A DNA stretch of 32,907 nt from CAZZBK01 sp964387325 (GCA_964387325.1 CAYLYE010000042.1:1-32907), one strand, 5' to 3'; counted from the stretch's first letter, positions 1-7,262 are shown. Program-made: numbers and translations. The notes: generated by a model not told the origin, from the sequence alone.

Positions 1-60
1 CCGACGCAACTGCGATCGTTGCACTCGTGGCGTTTGGATATTCTCGACGAAACTCTCCAT
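1..60 (-). CDS. N-terminus of a further gene downstream of the tad cluster (partial)
   Basis: An ATG lies 9 bases after the stop codon of the upstream DUF4114 gene, and 20 codons (MESFVENIQTPRVQRSQLRR) stay open to the window edge. The basic N-terminus and its position after tadC would suit a TadE/TadG-like pseudopilin, whose membrane helix would lie just outside the window, but nothing diagnostic is visible. The Shine-Dalgarno match is weak. It could also be a chance ORF. Confidence 0.35.
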   Translation of the reverse strand, partial: MESFVENIQTPRVQRSQLRR

Positions 61-69
61 GAATCACAC

Positions 70-855
70 TCACTTGGGCAGACTCGATGGGTTGCGCCAT
101 ACCGCCGCGTTCTGCGGACCGATGTCGACCGCGAACATCAGATCGTTGCAGTCCTTGTCGCCACCGTTGTATTGATCCTCGAAGCCGATGAGGATGAAAT
201 TGCTATTGTCGGGAAAGAACGCGATTAGATGCTGAAAATTGTCTGGATTGACGCTCTTGCCGTTGTAGTACGTATAGGCTGGCACGGAATTGCTATTCAT
301 ATTGGCCATGATGAAGAAGGCCAACTGCTGTCCAGCCTGGATTGTCGGCAGTTGTACGAAATCCCCCGACAGCAACGGCTCGCTCGACGAGCGCTTACCT
401 GAACCCGAGGCGCACACGGGAGCGATACTCGAGTTTACGAAGGGAAAAATGGTGAATGTGTTTCCTGTGAGGACCTGCGAACTGGGGGCACTTACTGAAG
501 CAATGGTTGCTCCCAAGGCATTATTGTAACAGGCACCTTCGTACAAGTAGTACACTCGCGGGGCATAGTTGAACAGAAAGTACAGCCGCTGTGGATCGAG
601 CTGGTTTAGGCCAATGCCTGTGAAGGCGGTCGCTTCTGGGAGTTTCGAGGTGATTATGTTCAAGAAGCTTTGTTTGCTCTGCTCGAAAGCTTGCGATGTA
701 CTATCGCTGCCGGCAAGATAAGTTTTGCCAATGACCGAATATCCCAACGGACGGTTTGAGGGTTGATAAGGCGATTGGGTCTGCGCCAACACACGGGTCG
801 TTAGGCAGGCCAACAAGCCAATGACTAACGTATTAGAGACGATGCGCCTGTTCAT
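70..855 (-). CDS. Secreted DUF4114-domain protein
   Basis: A 261-residue protein. It begins with a signal peptide (basic MNRR, hydrophobic core to about residue 22, likely cleavage after VLA) and ends with the DUF4114 signature, GFEDQYNGGDKDCNDLMF, an acidic Asp/Asn-rich loop seen in secreted and surface proteins. I prefer the ATG at 855 over the one at 882 because a GAGGTG Shine-Dalgarno sequence sits about 7 bases ahead of it. It is the next gene after tadC (45-base gap) on the same strand, so it is probably co-transcribed with the pilus genes. A role as a pilus-associated or surface-attachment protein is inferred only from that position. The biochemical function of DUF4114 is not established. 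Confidence 0.8.
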   Translation of the reverse strand: MNRRIVSNTLVIGLLACLTTRVLAQTQSPYQPSNRPLGYSVIGKTYLAGSDSTSQAFEQSKQSFLNIITSKLPEATAFTGIGLNQLDPQRLYFLFNYAPRVYYLYEGACYNNALGATIASVSAPSSQVLTGNTFTIFPFVNSSIAPVCASGSGKRSSSEPLLSGDFVQLPTIQAGQQLAFFIMANMNSNSVPAYTYYNGKSVNPDNFQHLIAFFPDNSNFILIGFEDQYNGGDKDCNDLMFAVDIGPQNAAVWRNPSSLPK

Positions 856-900
856 GATTGCACCTCGCGTCGTTATAGTCATGTCTCGTGCGAGAATATC

Positions 901-1833
901 TTACGGAGTGACTTCCATCATGCCGGCAATTTGAATGGCCGCTGGGCCCAGGATGATCAGAAAAATAGCTGGGAAAATGAACAACAACGTGGGGAACAAA
1001 ATCTTGGTACCGGCCTTTTGAGCCATTTCTTCGGCATGCTGCTGCCGCTGTTGTCGAAGCGTTTCGGAGAAGGTCCGCAAGCATTTGGTGAGGCTGGCGC
1101 CGAAACGTTCGGCGTTTTGAATGGCTGCGGTCAGGCCACGTAACTCGGATAGATCACAACGCATCGCCATGCTACGGAACGACTCAGCTGTCGGGGTGCC
1201 GAGATGCATTTCCCGCAGCACGATTTCCAATTCATCGGTGAGCAGCGGATGGGCTGTTTGCAACTCAGCCGTCACGCGACGTAACGCTGCGGTGAAACTC
1301 AAGCCACCATTCAGGCAAATCACGACCAGATCGAGCGCGTCCGGTAAAGCTCGGCGCAGGTCCATCTGACGCCGAGCGACACGTCGATCGAGCCAGAAGC
1401 TCGGACCGATCATCCCAAAAATGCTCGCGCATCCTCCCGCCAGCAAAGCATAGTTGGTCGGCGCTATGTGTGCTACGCCGACCAGAGCCCCGACTGTGAC
1501 CGGCAACAACATCAACAGCATCTTGATCCCAAGAAAAATGGGCAGAACCTGCTGTTGATATAAACCGGCCGAGAGTAACCGGGCTTTGAGATGCGTTTGT
1601 TCGGTGAGATCGGTGGGGATTAGGTGCTTGCCGAAATGCGGCAGTGTGTTGTGCATCACTTTCGACACGACTGTGGCGCCATCGATATCGAGCACGCTGA
1701 CCTCTTGTCCGGCCAACTCACGCAACCGCGCGTCGAGTCGGCGTCGCCCAGTCGAGAGCATCCCGACCAGCAACACCAAACTGCTTACCGCAACAAAAGC
1801 GGAAATGCCGATGAGTGCTGTTTCGCTGACCAT
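901..1833 (-). CDS. tadC: Tad pilus inner-membrane platform protein TadC
   Basis: A type II secretion F-domain (T2SSF/GspF-like) membrane protein of about 310 residues. With TadB it should form the inner-membrane platform on which the TadA ATPase drives pilin assembly. It has an N-terminal membrane helix, a second membrane region (LPIFLGIKMLLMLLPVTVGALV) and the F-domain core with RRALPDALDLVVICLNGGLS and AERFGASLTKCLRTFSETLR, ending in a hydrophobic helix with FIFPAIFLIILGP. The ATG at 1833 is preferred: it lies 8 bases after the tadB stop and has an AGG ribosome-binding element, whereas the longer start at 1875 overlaps tadB. It is distinguished from TadB by order and by the C-terminal FPALFIIILGP-type ending common in TadC. 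Confidence 0.88.
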   Translation of the reverse strand: MVSETALIGISAFVAVSSLVLLVGMLSTGRRRLDARLRELAGQEVSVLDIDGATVVSKVMHNTLPHFGKHLIPTDLTEQTHLKARLLSAGLYQQQVLPIFLGIKMLLMLLPVTVGALVGVAHIAPTNYALLAGGCASIFGMIGPSFWLDRRVARRQMDLRRALPDALDLVVICLNGGLSFTAALRRVTAELQTAHPLLTDELEIVLREMHLGTPTAESFRSMAMRCDLSELRGLTAAIQNAERFGASLTKCLRTFSETLRQQRQQHAEEMAQKAGTKILFPTLLFIFPAIFLIILGPAAIQIAGMMEVTP

Positions 1834-1841
1834 AGCCGAAC

Positions 1842-2813
1842 CTAATAATCGAAGTGCACAATATTTCGAATCCACAACATGCCGCAGAGCATCGAGACCC
1901 CCATGCCAATGAGCAACTCGTAATGGTCGAGCAGTACCATCGCATATGCACGATTGAGCACAAACATCGCGACAAGCATCGCAGGCGGCAGTGCAAGCAG
2001 GATCCCCGCCTGCAAGCGTCCTTCGGCCGTGAGGGTCTGAATCGTCGCGCGAATCCGGTACCGCTCGCGAACTAACCGTGCGAGATCTTCGAGCATGTCA
2101 GTCAAGTTACCGCCGACCTGACGTTGCACGACCACAGCAACGACGAAGATGTTGATCTCCGGCACGCCCGTGCGACGGGCAAGATCACGTAGCGCCATCT
2201 CAGGCGACAGGCCGAGATTTTGTTGCTCGTAACAGTAGAGAAATTCACTCGACAGGGGGGCGGCATACTCATCCGAGACGGCTTGCATCGCTTGCGGTAT
2301 CGTTTGTCCGGCCCGTAATGCACGCGCCATCAGATCAAATGCCTCAGGCAATTGCGGCCGCAACGATTCTTGACGATCATTGCGTTTCTTACGGACCCAC
2401 AACAGTGGCAATGGCCAACAGAAGATTGTCACGCACAAGGCAACGAGTAAGCTTTGAAATAGGAGCCCCAACAGAACGCCAATCGTGATACCACAGCACA
2501 TGCAGAGGAGTGTGAGTTGCGAGATCGAGATACTCATGCCCGCTTGTTCGATTGTTGTTGTCCAGCGTTGCCGCCATCCCTCAGGTAGCCCGTTCAGCTC
2601 GCCGAGCGGTTGCAAAGCGGCTTTGTCGAGCCCCTTAAACAATGGCAGCTTTTTCCGAACATCCTCGCGAATATGCTGATGAAATTCATTGTCGAGCCGT
2701 TCTTCGACGCGGCGATGATCGCGAAGAAAGATATCCGTGAGCAGTGAATAGACACTCACGCTGACCAAGATAATGGCCGTACAGGTCAGCAGTGTCATGT
2801 AAATGTTGCTCAT
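1842..2813 (-). CDS. tadB: Tad pilus inner-membrane platform protein TadB
   Basis: About 323 residues, also a T2SSF-domain protein, paired with TadC in Flp pilus assembly. It has an N-terminal helix (MTLLTCTAIILVSVSVYSLL), a cytoplasmic stretch, two adjacent hydrophobic helices around LTLLCMCCGITIGVLLGLLF, then the F-domain core with LPEAFDLMARALRAGQTIPQA and QRQVGGNLTDMLEDLARLVRERYR, a classic TadB motif. GAGGAG lies about 10 bases before the ATG at 2813 but only 1 base before the one at 2822, so 2813 is chosen. The stop of tadA is 18 bases upstream, so tadA, tadB and tadC are tightly packed as one operon. Confidence 0.9.
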   Translation of the reverse strand: MSNIYMTLLTCTAIILVSVSVYSLLTDIFLRDHRRVEERLDNEFHQHIREDVRKKLPLFKGLDKAALQPLGELNGLPEGWRQRWTTTIEQAGMSISISQLTLLCMCCGITIGVLLGLLFQSLLVALCVTIFCWPLPLLWVRKKRNDRQESLRPQLPEAFDLMARALRAGQTIPQAMQAVSDEYAAPLSSEFLYCYEQQNLGLSPEMALRDLARRTGVPEINIFVVAVVVQRQVGGNLTDMLEDLARLVRERYRIRATIQTLTAEGRLQAGILLALPPAMLVAMFVLNRAYAMVLLDHYELLIGMGVSMLCGMLWIRNIVHFDY

Positions 2814-2831
2814 TGCCGCCATGCTCCTCGC

Positions 2832-4175
2832 TTACAACCGTCGCCGCTCGAATAATTCGCTAGGGAGCTGAATACCTCGCTGCGCGAGTCGGTCGAGGCA
2901 GTGCGGTCGGATGCCCTGCGACATGAAATACCCCAGGGCTGTCCCATTGTCGTCGACACCCGTCTGCTGGAAACTGAACAGATCGTGCATCGAAATCACG
3001 TCCCCTTCCATGCCCGTGATCTCAGAGATTTTGATGACCTTGCGTACGCCCCCAATCAGCCGGGCCACTTGCACGACCAGATTGACGGCGGCAGCGATTT
3101 GACGACGGATGATCCATATTGGCAAATCGAAGCCTGCCATACCGACCATCATTTCTAACCGACTCAGAGCCTCGCGCGTGTCGTTTGCGTGTAGCGTGGT
3201 CATGCTCCCTTCGTGCCCCGTGTTCATCGCCTGCAACATATCGAGTGCCTCGGGACCACGTGATTCGCCGATGACGACCCGATCGGGACGCATCCGCAAC
3301 ACGTTGCGTACCAGATCGCGAGAGGTAACCTCGCCGTGTCCTTCGATATTCGGTGGTCGCGTCTCCATCCGCACGACGTGACGTTGTTGCAGCCGTAACT
3401 CGGCGGCGTCTTCAATCGTCGCCACACGCTCATCGTCGGAGATGTAACCCGAGAGCATATTGAGCAGTGTCGTTTTGCCTGAACCGGTGCCTCCCGAGAT
3501 GAGAATATTGCACCGGCCACGCACACAGGCCGAGAGAAAGTCGATCATCGGCGCGGCGATCGAGCCCTTGGAGATCAAATCGGAGGCGAGTAGCGGGCGA
3601 GCCGAAAAACGACGAATCGAGACGAGCGCGCCGTCGAGTGCCAGAGGTGGAATGATCGCATTCACACGGCTACCATCGGCCAACCGGGCATCGACCATCG
3701 GACAAGTCTCGTCGACTCGACGGCCGACGCGTCCCACGATTCGCTGGATGATTTGCAGCAGGTGACGATCGTCGGTGAACTCAACCGATGTGAATTCGAG
3801 TCGCCCATGACGTTCGACATAAATCGTCTTGGGCCCATTGATGAGAATGTCGGAAATGGTCGGATCGTTGAGCAACGTCTCGAGTGGGCCCAGCCCAAAC
3901 GTCTCGTGCATAACCTCGTTGATGAGGCGATCGCGTTCGCTAAGATTGAGCAGCACGGCACTATGTCGGCACAGTTCTTCAGCCGCACGGCGAATTTCGA
4001 CCCGCAACTCTTCTTCACTCGATTTGCCGGCACTGGCCAAATTGAGGCTGGAGATGACCCGTTGATGCAAGTCGCGCTTCAGGCGTTGAAAACGATCATC
4101 GTTGGCCCGATTGGCCTCGTCACTCCGGGGATTGGCTGGTGACGCGGTGGTAGTGGTGTTCGGCGAGTGAATCAT
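2832..4175 (-). CDS. tadA: Tad pilus assembly ATPase TadA/CpaF
   Basis: A 447-residue CpaF/TadA secretion ATPase of the VirB11/PilT superfamily. It is a cytoplasmic hexameric motor that hydrolyses ATP to assemble the pilus. The N-terminal region up to about residue 90 is variable. All core motifs are present: Walker A GGTGSGKTT at 228-236, the acidic box VATIEDAAELRL at about 251-262, the Walker B region RVVIGESRGPEALDML at about 299-313, and the His box GHEGSMTTLHAN at 320-331. FGLGPLETLLNDPTISDILING at 93-114 is the characteristic CpaF N-terminal motif. No clear Shine-Dalgarno sequence is seen before the ATG. The gene follows cpaB by 42 bases and precedes tadB by 18. Confidence 0.95.
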   Translation of the reverse strand: MIHSPNTTTTASPANPRSDEANRANDDRFQRLKRDLHQRVISSLNLASAGKSSEEELRVEIRRAAEELCRHSAVLLNLSERDRLINEVMHETFGLGPLETLLNDPTISDILINGPKTIYVERHGRLEFTSVEFTDDRHLLQIIQRIVGRVGRRVDETCPMVDARLADGSRVNAIIPPLALDGALVSIRRFSARPLLASDLISKGSIAAPMIDFLSACVRGRCNILISGGTGSGKTTLLNMLSGYISDDERVATIEDAAELRLQQRHVVRMETRPPNIEGHGEVTSRDLVRNVLRMRPDRVVIGESRGPEALDMLQAMNTGHEGSMTTLHANDTREALSRLEMMVGMAGFDLPIWIIRRQIAAAVNLVVQVARLIGGVRKVIKISEITGMEGDVISMHDLFSFQQTGVDDNGTALGYFMSQGIRPHCLDRLAQRGIQLPSELFERRRL

Positions 4176-4217
4176 GATGCCATCGTGTCACGGGTGATTG
4201 AATCGTGTCGCCGCGAG

Positions 4218-5153
4218 TTAGGGAGTCAGTTCAACACTAGGATTCGGGAGTGTCGTCAAATGTCGTTCTTCGATGGGTGCCCGAGCTGGCGTGGGGGTCG
4301 GCATCGGAGTTGGAGTGATCGGAAAGAACACCGCTCCGGATTGCACGCCCCGCAGCGTGCGGATTTGCATCACCGGGGCAATCGTGGGTAGAACCGGAGT
4401 CGGAGTGGGTTCAGGAATAGGTGCCAACACCGGAGCGCGGCGCCCCATTAGGTCGTTGATCGTCGCCAGCGAAGGTGACTGATGCAAATCATCGTGCGGG
4501 TTGCGCAACGTGAGCTGCAAACTGCCGCGACTTTGGCCAAGAGTCAATTTCGCCGTGTCATCGGGATTCACCAGTAACGTCACGCTCCGCATCTCACGCA
4601 AGTCGATGCGGTTTTCGTTGGGAGCATCGATTAACTGATCGACCGCGAGTACTTCGACGTTTTGCAACAGCGTCAGAGTCGCACCGCCCCCCGTCTCACT
4701 CGATGTACCATCGCTCATGGTGAGCAAGACATCGACGCGATTGCCGGGAAGAATAAAGCCTGACACGCCAGTTGATACGTTGGGGGATTGAATCGAATAG
4801 GCTCGCATACCAGCAGGAATGAGCGCCGCCATGCCGCGTCCGCTTCCTTTGGCTGCCAATTTGCTTTCCAGTAGCAACTCGCCCTTGAGCAACGGGATCG
4901 ACACGGTCCGTTCGCAGACCGATGCCAACTCGAGAAACCCATCGACTGGTTTCATGTGCTTGGGCCATTGACGCATTTCGAGATCGTCCGCCGAGATGGT
5001 TTTTCCACGGGGAATATTCTTGGCCGCAACGACCACGGTAAGCCATTCTTCTTGCACAACAACCGAATTGCCACGCAACAAATAGGCTCCGCAAGCAGCG
5101 GAGATGCCGCAGATCAGTGCGCACAAGCCAATAAGAAGCGTACGGAGTTGCAT
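4218..5153 (-). CDS. cpaB: Flp pilus assembly protein CpaB/RcpC
   Basis: A 311-residue CpaB (RcpC) protein, a periplasmic or inner-membrane-anchored component with a SAF domain that is thought to help organise the pilus secretin. It has an N-terminal membrane anchor (LLIGLCALICGISAACGAYLL), then the SAF-like segment VVVAAKNIPRGKTISADDLEMRQWPK, a core with GMRAYSIQSPNVSTGVSGFILPGNRVDVL, and TLLQNVEVLAVDQ, which is typical of the family. The last 70 or so residues are rich in Pro and Thr (PTPTPVLP, PTPMPTPTP) and probably unstructured. CAGGAG lies about 7 bases before the ATG. In many tad clusters the secretin gene follows cpaB; here tadA follows directly. Confidence 0.92.
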   Translation of the reverse strand: MQLRTLLIGLCALICGISAACGAYLLRGNSVVVQEEWLTVVVAAKNIPRGKTISADDLEMRQWPKHMKPVDGFLELASVCERTVSIPLLKGELLLESKLAAKGSGRGMAALIPAGMRAYSIQSPNVSTGVSGFILPGNRVDVLLTMSDGTSSETGGGATLTLLQNVEVLAVDQLIDAPNENRIDLREMRSVTLLVNPDDTAKLTLGQSRGSLQLTLRNPHDDLHQSPSLATINDLMGRRAPVLAPIPEPTPTPVLPTIAPVMQIRTLRGVQSGAVFFPITPTPMPTPTPARAPIEERHLTTLPNPSVELTP

Positions 5154-5234
5154 GGCGTGGCTCCTGATACGAATGAAATGAGCAGATCTGAGCGACGAGA
5201 CGAGTAACTTGTCAAAGCTTCAACCGAAATGCGA

Positions 5235-5762
5235 CTACCCTTGCCAGCGCCAGCCGATCGCCACCACATCGGTGGCGATCGCCAAGGCGACGGCAAATGG
5301 GATCGCTGCGTAGCGTGCAGCAGAGTGTAACGATCCGCTCACGGCATCATGCAAAGTGTCGACCTCCAAGTCTGCCGCCGAAGCAAAAAAAGCCTGCGAC
5401 GACGACAACTTGCGCAACACGATCACCGAGAGCGACCAGAGGCCAGCCAGCAGCGACGCATTGAGCAAGACTTCCAACATCAACGAGGGAGCCCACCACG
5501 CACCAATCGCCGCCGCGAACTTGACGTCACCGGCTCCCATGCCCCCCAGGGCATAGAAGGGCAACAATACACCGCCACCAAATAGAATACCGAGCAGACT
5601 CGTTCCCATTTCGCCATGCACAACACTCTGATAGGCCAAGCCGCAGAGCAGCAGCGCGAACACGAACTTGTTTGAAATTCTCATGAAACACAAATCGGAC
5701 ACTCCGGCAACCATGCCGGAAAGCAGTACGACAGCACAGGCGAAATCGTCGAGCGAGTTCAT
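5235..5762 (-). CDS. tadV: Prepilin peptidase TadV/CpaA (A24 aspartic protease)
   Basis: A polytopic membrane protease of about 175 residues that should cut the Flp prepilin leader. Both catalytic aspartates of the A24 family are in context: SDL at D23 (counted from the ATG at 5762) in VAGVSDLCFMRISNK, and the GxGD motif GAGDVKFAAAIGAW at D79. Four or more hydrophobic segments follow. A TTG at 5786 would add eight residues (MFFPDIVP); neither start has a good Shine-Dalgarno sequence, so the start is uncertain. It lies downstream of the second pilin gene, separated from it by a strong stem-loop, and about 80 bases ahead of cpaB. It is the apparently active counterpart of the degenerate paralogue at 6180-6719. 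Confidence 0.88.
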   Translation of the reverse strand: MNSLDDFACAVVLLSGMVAGVSDLCFMRISNKFVFALLLCGLAYQSVVHGEMGTSLLGILFGGGVLLPFYALGGMGAGDVKFAAAIGAWWAPSLMLEVLLNASLLAGLWSLSVIVLRKLSSSQAFFASAADLEVDTLHDAVSGSLHSAARYAAIPFAVALAIATDVVAIGWRWQG

Positions 5763-5805
5763 GGGAACAATATCCGGGAAAAACAACCGTGAGCTCGTGA
5801 ACTAT

Positions 5806-5863
5806 GAAGGGCGCCGTGATTGCAAGCGCCCAGCGGGACGCATTGCAATCACGGAGCGCCTTC
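5806..5863 (-). promoter_or_regulatory. Long stem-loop between flp pilin and prepilin peptidase genes
   Basis: The arms 5815-5825 (CGTGATTGCAA) and 5843-5853 (TTGCAATCACG) are perfect complements. The stem is extended by GGCGC at 5810-5814 pairing with GCGCC at 5856-5860 across a 2-base bulge, and by GAA/TTC outside that. The loop is about 17 bases. No U-tract follows on the minus strand, so it is not a classic terminator. A role as an mRNA-stability or processing element that keeps pilin output above that of the assembly genes is inferred from its position. Confidence 0.6.
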
Positions 5864-5904
5864 CACAGTGCAGGACACGAGCCCGGCGCGGGGCTCAGAA
5901 CCGA

Positions 5905-6093
5905 TTAGCTACCACCGGCGGCGCCAACACTGGTCGCAGCCGAATTAAATTTGCTGCTGAGGTTCGTGCCGAGGGTCGTAACAGCCGCGATGCAGACAAC
6001 CGCGATCAGAGCGACCATTAATCCGTATTCGACCATAGTGGCGGCCTGATCGACCTTAATGAACTTCTTAACTTGCGAGATAAAGCGCGACAT
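5905..6093 (-). CDS. flp: Flp-family type IVb pilin (copy nearer tadV)
   Basis: A 62-residue Flp prepilin, the structural subunit of the Tad pilus. A basic leader (SRFISQVKKFIKVDQ) is followed by ATMVEYG, with Glu and Tyr at +5 and +6 of the mature protein, and one hydrophobic helix (LMVALIAVVCIAAVTTL). The mature part is short and ends in a Gly/Ala-rich tail (VGAAGGS). The residue just before the predicted cut is Ala (A17) rather than the usual Gly. AGGAA lies about 8 bases before the ATG. It has the same length as the other Flp copy (6968-7156) and is clearly its paralogue. It lies between the degenerate and intact peptidase genes. Confidence 0.93.
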   Translation of the reverse strand: MSRFISQVKKFIKVDQAATMVEYGLMVALIAVVCIAAVTTLGTNLSSKFNSAATSVGAAGGS

Positions 6094-6179
6094 GATGAAA
6101 GTTCCTGAATGGGAGAAGACGAGTAATTGAGATTAGATAAAATTGAAAACATGAACCACACATGGCTCATTGGACGTGC

Positions 6180-6719
6180 TCATCCGATGCAAGCCAACAC
6201 GCCGATAGCCAGCACGCTGATGGCCATAAACAATCCGATCGAGATATTTGCAACACGACGTTCTTGATTGGGCGCGGCAACATGTCCGGCATGCATTAGC
6301 CGCCCTATGGCACGCAAGCGATAGAAGGCGACTTGCATATCGGCAACAGAGTGCTTCCACCCACGCCGACGGACATGAAGCAGGACCGCACCGCTGGTGG
6401 CAAGCAACAAGCACAGGCTGTAGCCCAAAAGGGTCTCGCAAGTTCCCAGCCATGCTCCCGCTGCCGCGACGATCAGCACGTCAGGCATCAAGAGCACGCC
6501 AGCCATGCAGCCCAACATTCCAATCGTCGCTCCTATACACACCGCCAACAGGCAGGCTAGCACCTCGGGCGATCCACCAACCACCAAGTGATAAACTAAA
6601 CCGAGTACCAAAAAGATCGTGACCAGTGTGGTCTGCCAACGACGAATGGTCGCGGCAATTCCCGACACAACACTGACCATCAAAACTACGGCAATCGGAC
6701 CCAATGTGATGTCGTGCAT
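6180..6719 (-). CDS. Degenerate prepilin peptidase-like membrane protein (TadV paralogue)
   Basis: A 179-residue polytopic membrane protein that I align to the neighbouring TadV. VSGIAATIRRWQTTLVTIFL matches VAGVSDLCFMRISNKFVFAL, GLVYHLVVGG matches GLAYQSVVHG, and MPDVLIVAAAGAW matches AGDVKFAAAIGAW. The first catalytic Asp is replaced by Ala (A23), while the second (D80) is kept but has lost its Gly-x-Gly and Lys context. It is therefore probably not a working aspartic protease. It is unlikely to be a dead gene: the reading frame is intact, and a perfect AAGGAGGT ribosome-binding site lies 7 bases before the ATG. The C-terminal part has a basic cytoplasmic stretch (FYRLRAIGRLMHAGH) and a last helix. 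It may chaperone or regulate the active peptidase or a pilin. The homology call rests on alignment by eye. Confidence 0.65.
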   Translation of the reverse strand: MHDITLGPIAVVLMVSVVSGIAATIRRWQTTLVTIFLVLGLVYHLVVGGSPEVLACLLAVCIGATIGMLGCMAGVLLMPDVLIVAAAGAWLGTCETLLGYSLCLLLATSGAVLLHVRRRGWKHSVADMQVAFYRLRAIGRLMHAGHVAAPNQERRVANISIGLFMAISVLAIGVLACIG

Positions 6720-6726
6720 GACGGAT

Positions 6727-6734
6727 ACCTCCTT
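6727..6734 (-). promoter_or_regulatory. Near-perfect Shine-Dalgarno sequence of the degenerate peptidase gene
   Basis: AAGGAGGT on the minus strand, 7 bases from the ATG at 6719. It is the strongest ribosome-binding site I found in this cluster, and it fixes the start of a gene whose product looks catalytically inactive. Confidence 0.85.
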
Positions 6735-6747
6735 GACGGCTAATCAA

Positions 6748-6843
6748 CTATTTCCAACAGCTCATGCCAACGGCTTGCCACAGGGCTAGCGCAACACCCC
6801 AGACGACGATCAACATCGCTCGAGCATCAAGCCAAACCATCAT
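6748..6843 (-). CDS. 31-residue single-pass membrane peptide
   Basis: A short ORF reading M-M-V-W-L-D-A-R-A-M then a hydrophobic stretch, LIVVWGVALALWQAVGM, ending S-C-W-K. Residues 10-27 could span a membrane once. A good AGGAG lies 5 bases before the ATG at 6843. The stop codon is 28 bases before the ATG of the next gene and overlaps no other CDS. It sits in the same operon between the first pilin and the degenerate peptidase. I recognise no family. Being so short, it could be a leader peptide or a chance ORF, but the ribosome-binding site, helix and packing support a real gene. Confidence 0.55.
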   Translation of the reverse strand: MMVWLDARAMLIVVWGVALALWQAVGMSCWK

Positions 6844-6967
6844 GAACACTCCTACCGTTTCGCTTTCTCAGAAAGACAAGGCCGTGGATCGAGTTAACCG
6901 ACCCGCTCCAGCACGCACATTCACATCGCACCACTTGCAGTGGACACAGCAAGAACGTCGCGCTGGA

Positions 6968-7156
6968 TTAGCTGCCACCTGCGGCACCCACACTGGTTGC
7001 CGTCGAGTCGAACTTGGCACTGATATTCGTGCCGAGCGTGGTGACCGCCGCAATACAGACGACCGCAATGAGGGCGACCATCAGGCCGTACTCAACCATT
7101 GTGGCCCCTTGGTCAGCATGTAAAAACTTTTTCACGCCACGAATGAGCTTAGACAT
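6968..7156 (-). CDS. flp: Flp-family type IVb pilin (promoter-proximal copy)
   Basis: A 62-residue Flp prepilin. The leader SKLIRGVKKFLHADQG is followed by the canonical cleavage context G/ATMVEYG, then the helix LMVALIAVVCIAAVTTLG and the tail VGAAGGS. The ATG at 7156 has GGAG 8 bases ahead; a longer frame to 7219 adds a non-pilin extension and is rejected. Unlike the second copy it keeps Gly at -1. It is the first gene after the sigma-54 promoter at 7246-7262, which gives an expected leader of about 80 bases. Downstream, small hairpins are present (for example CCACT/AGTGG at 6931-6943) before the 31-residue ORF. Confidence 0.93.
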   Translation of the reverse strand: MSKLIRGVKKFLHADQGATMVEYGLMVALIAVVCIAAVTTLGTNISAKFDSTATSVGAAGGS

Positions 7157-7245
7157 GAATCGAACTCCAGAAAATAGAAAGTGGAAGGAACCGCATTCAC
7201 CCATGAGTTTTGACCACATCGTCGTGACTCACGGCCTTGAATAAG

Positions 7246-7262
7246 AGCAATCGCTGTGCCAA
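7246..7262 (-). promoter_or_regulatory. Sigma-54 (-24/-12) promoter of the pilus operon
   Basis: The minus strand reads TTGGCACAGCGATTGCT. This matches the sigma-54 consensus TGGCAC-N5-TTGC, with GG and GC exactly 10 bases apart. Transcription would start near 7235, about 80 bases before the first flp ATG. The adjacent gene (7644-9029) encodes a sigma-54 activator with an intact GAFTGA motif, which makes the call much stronger. Confidence 0.85.
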
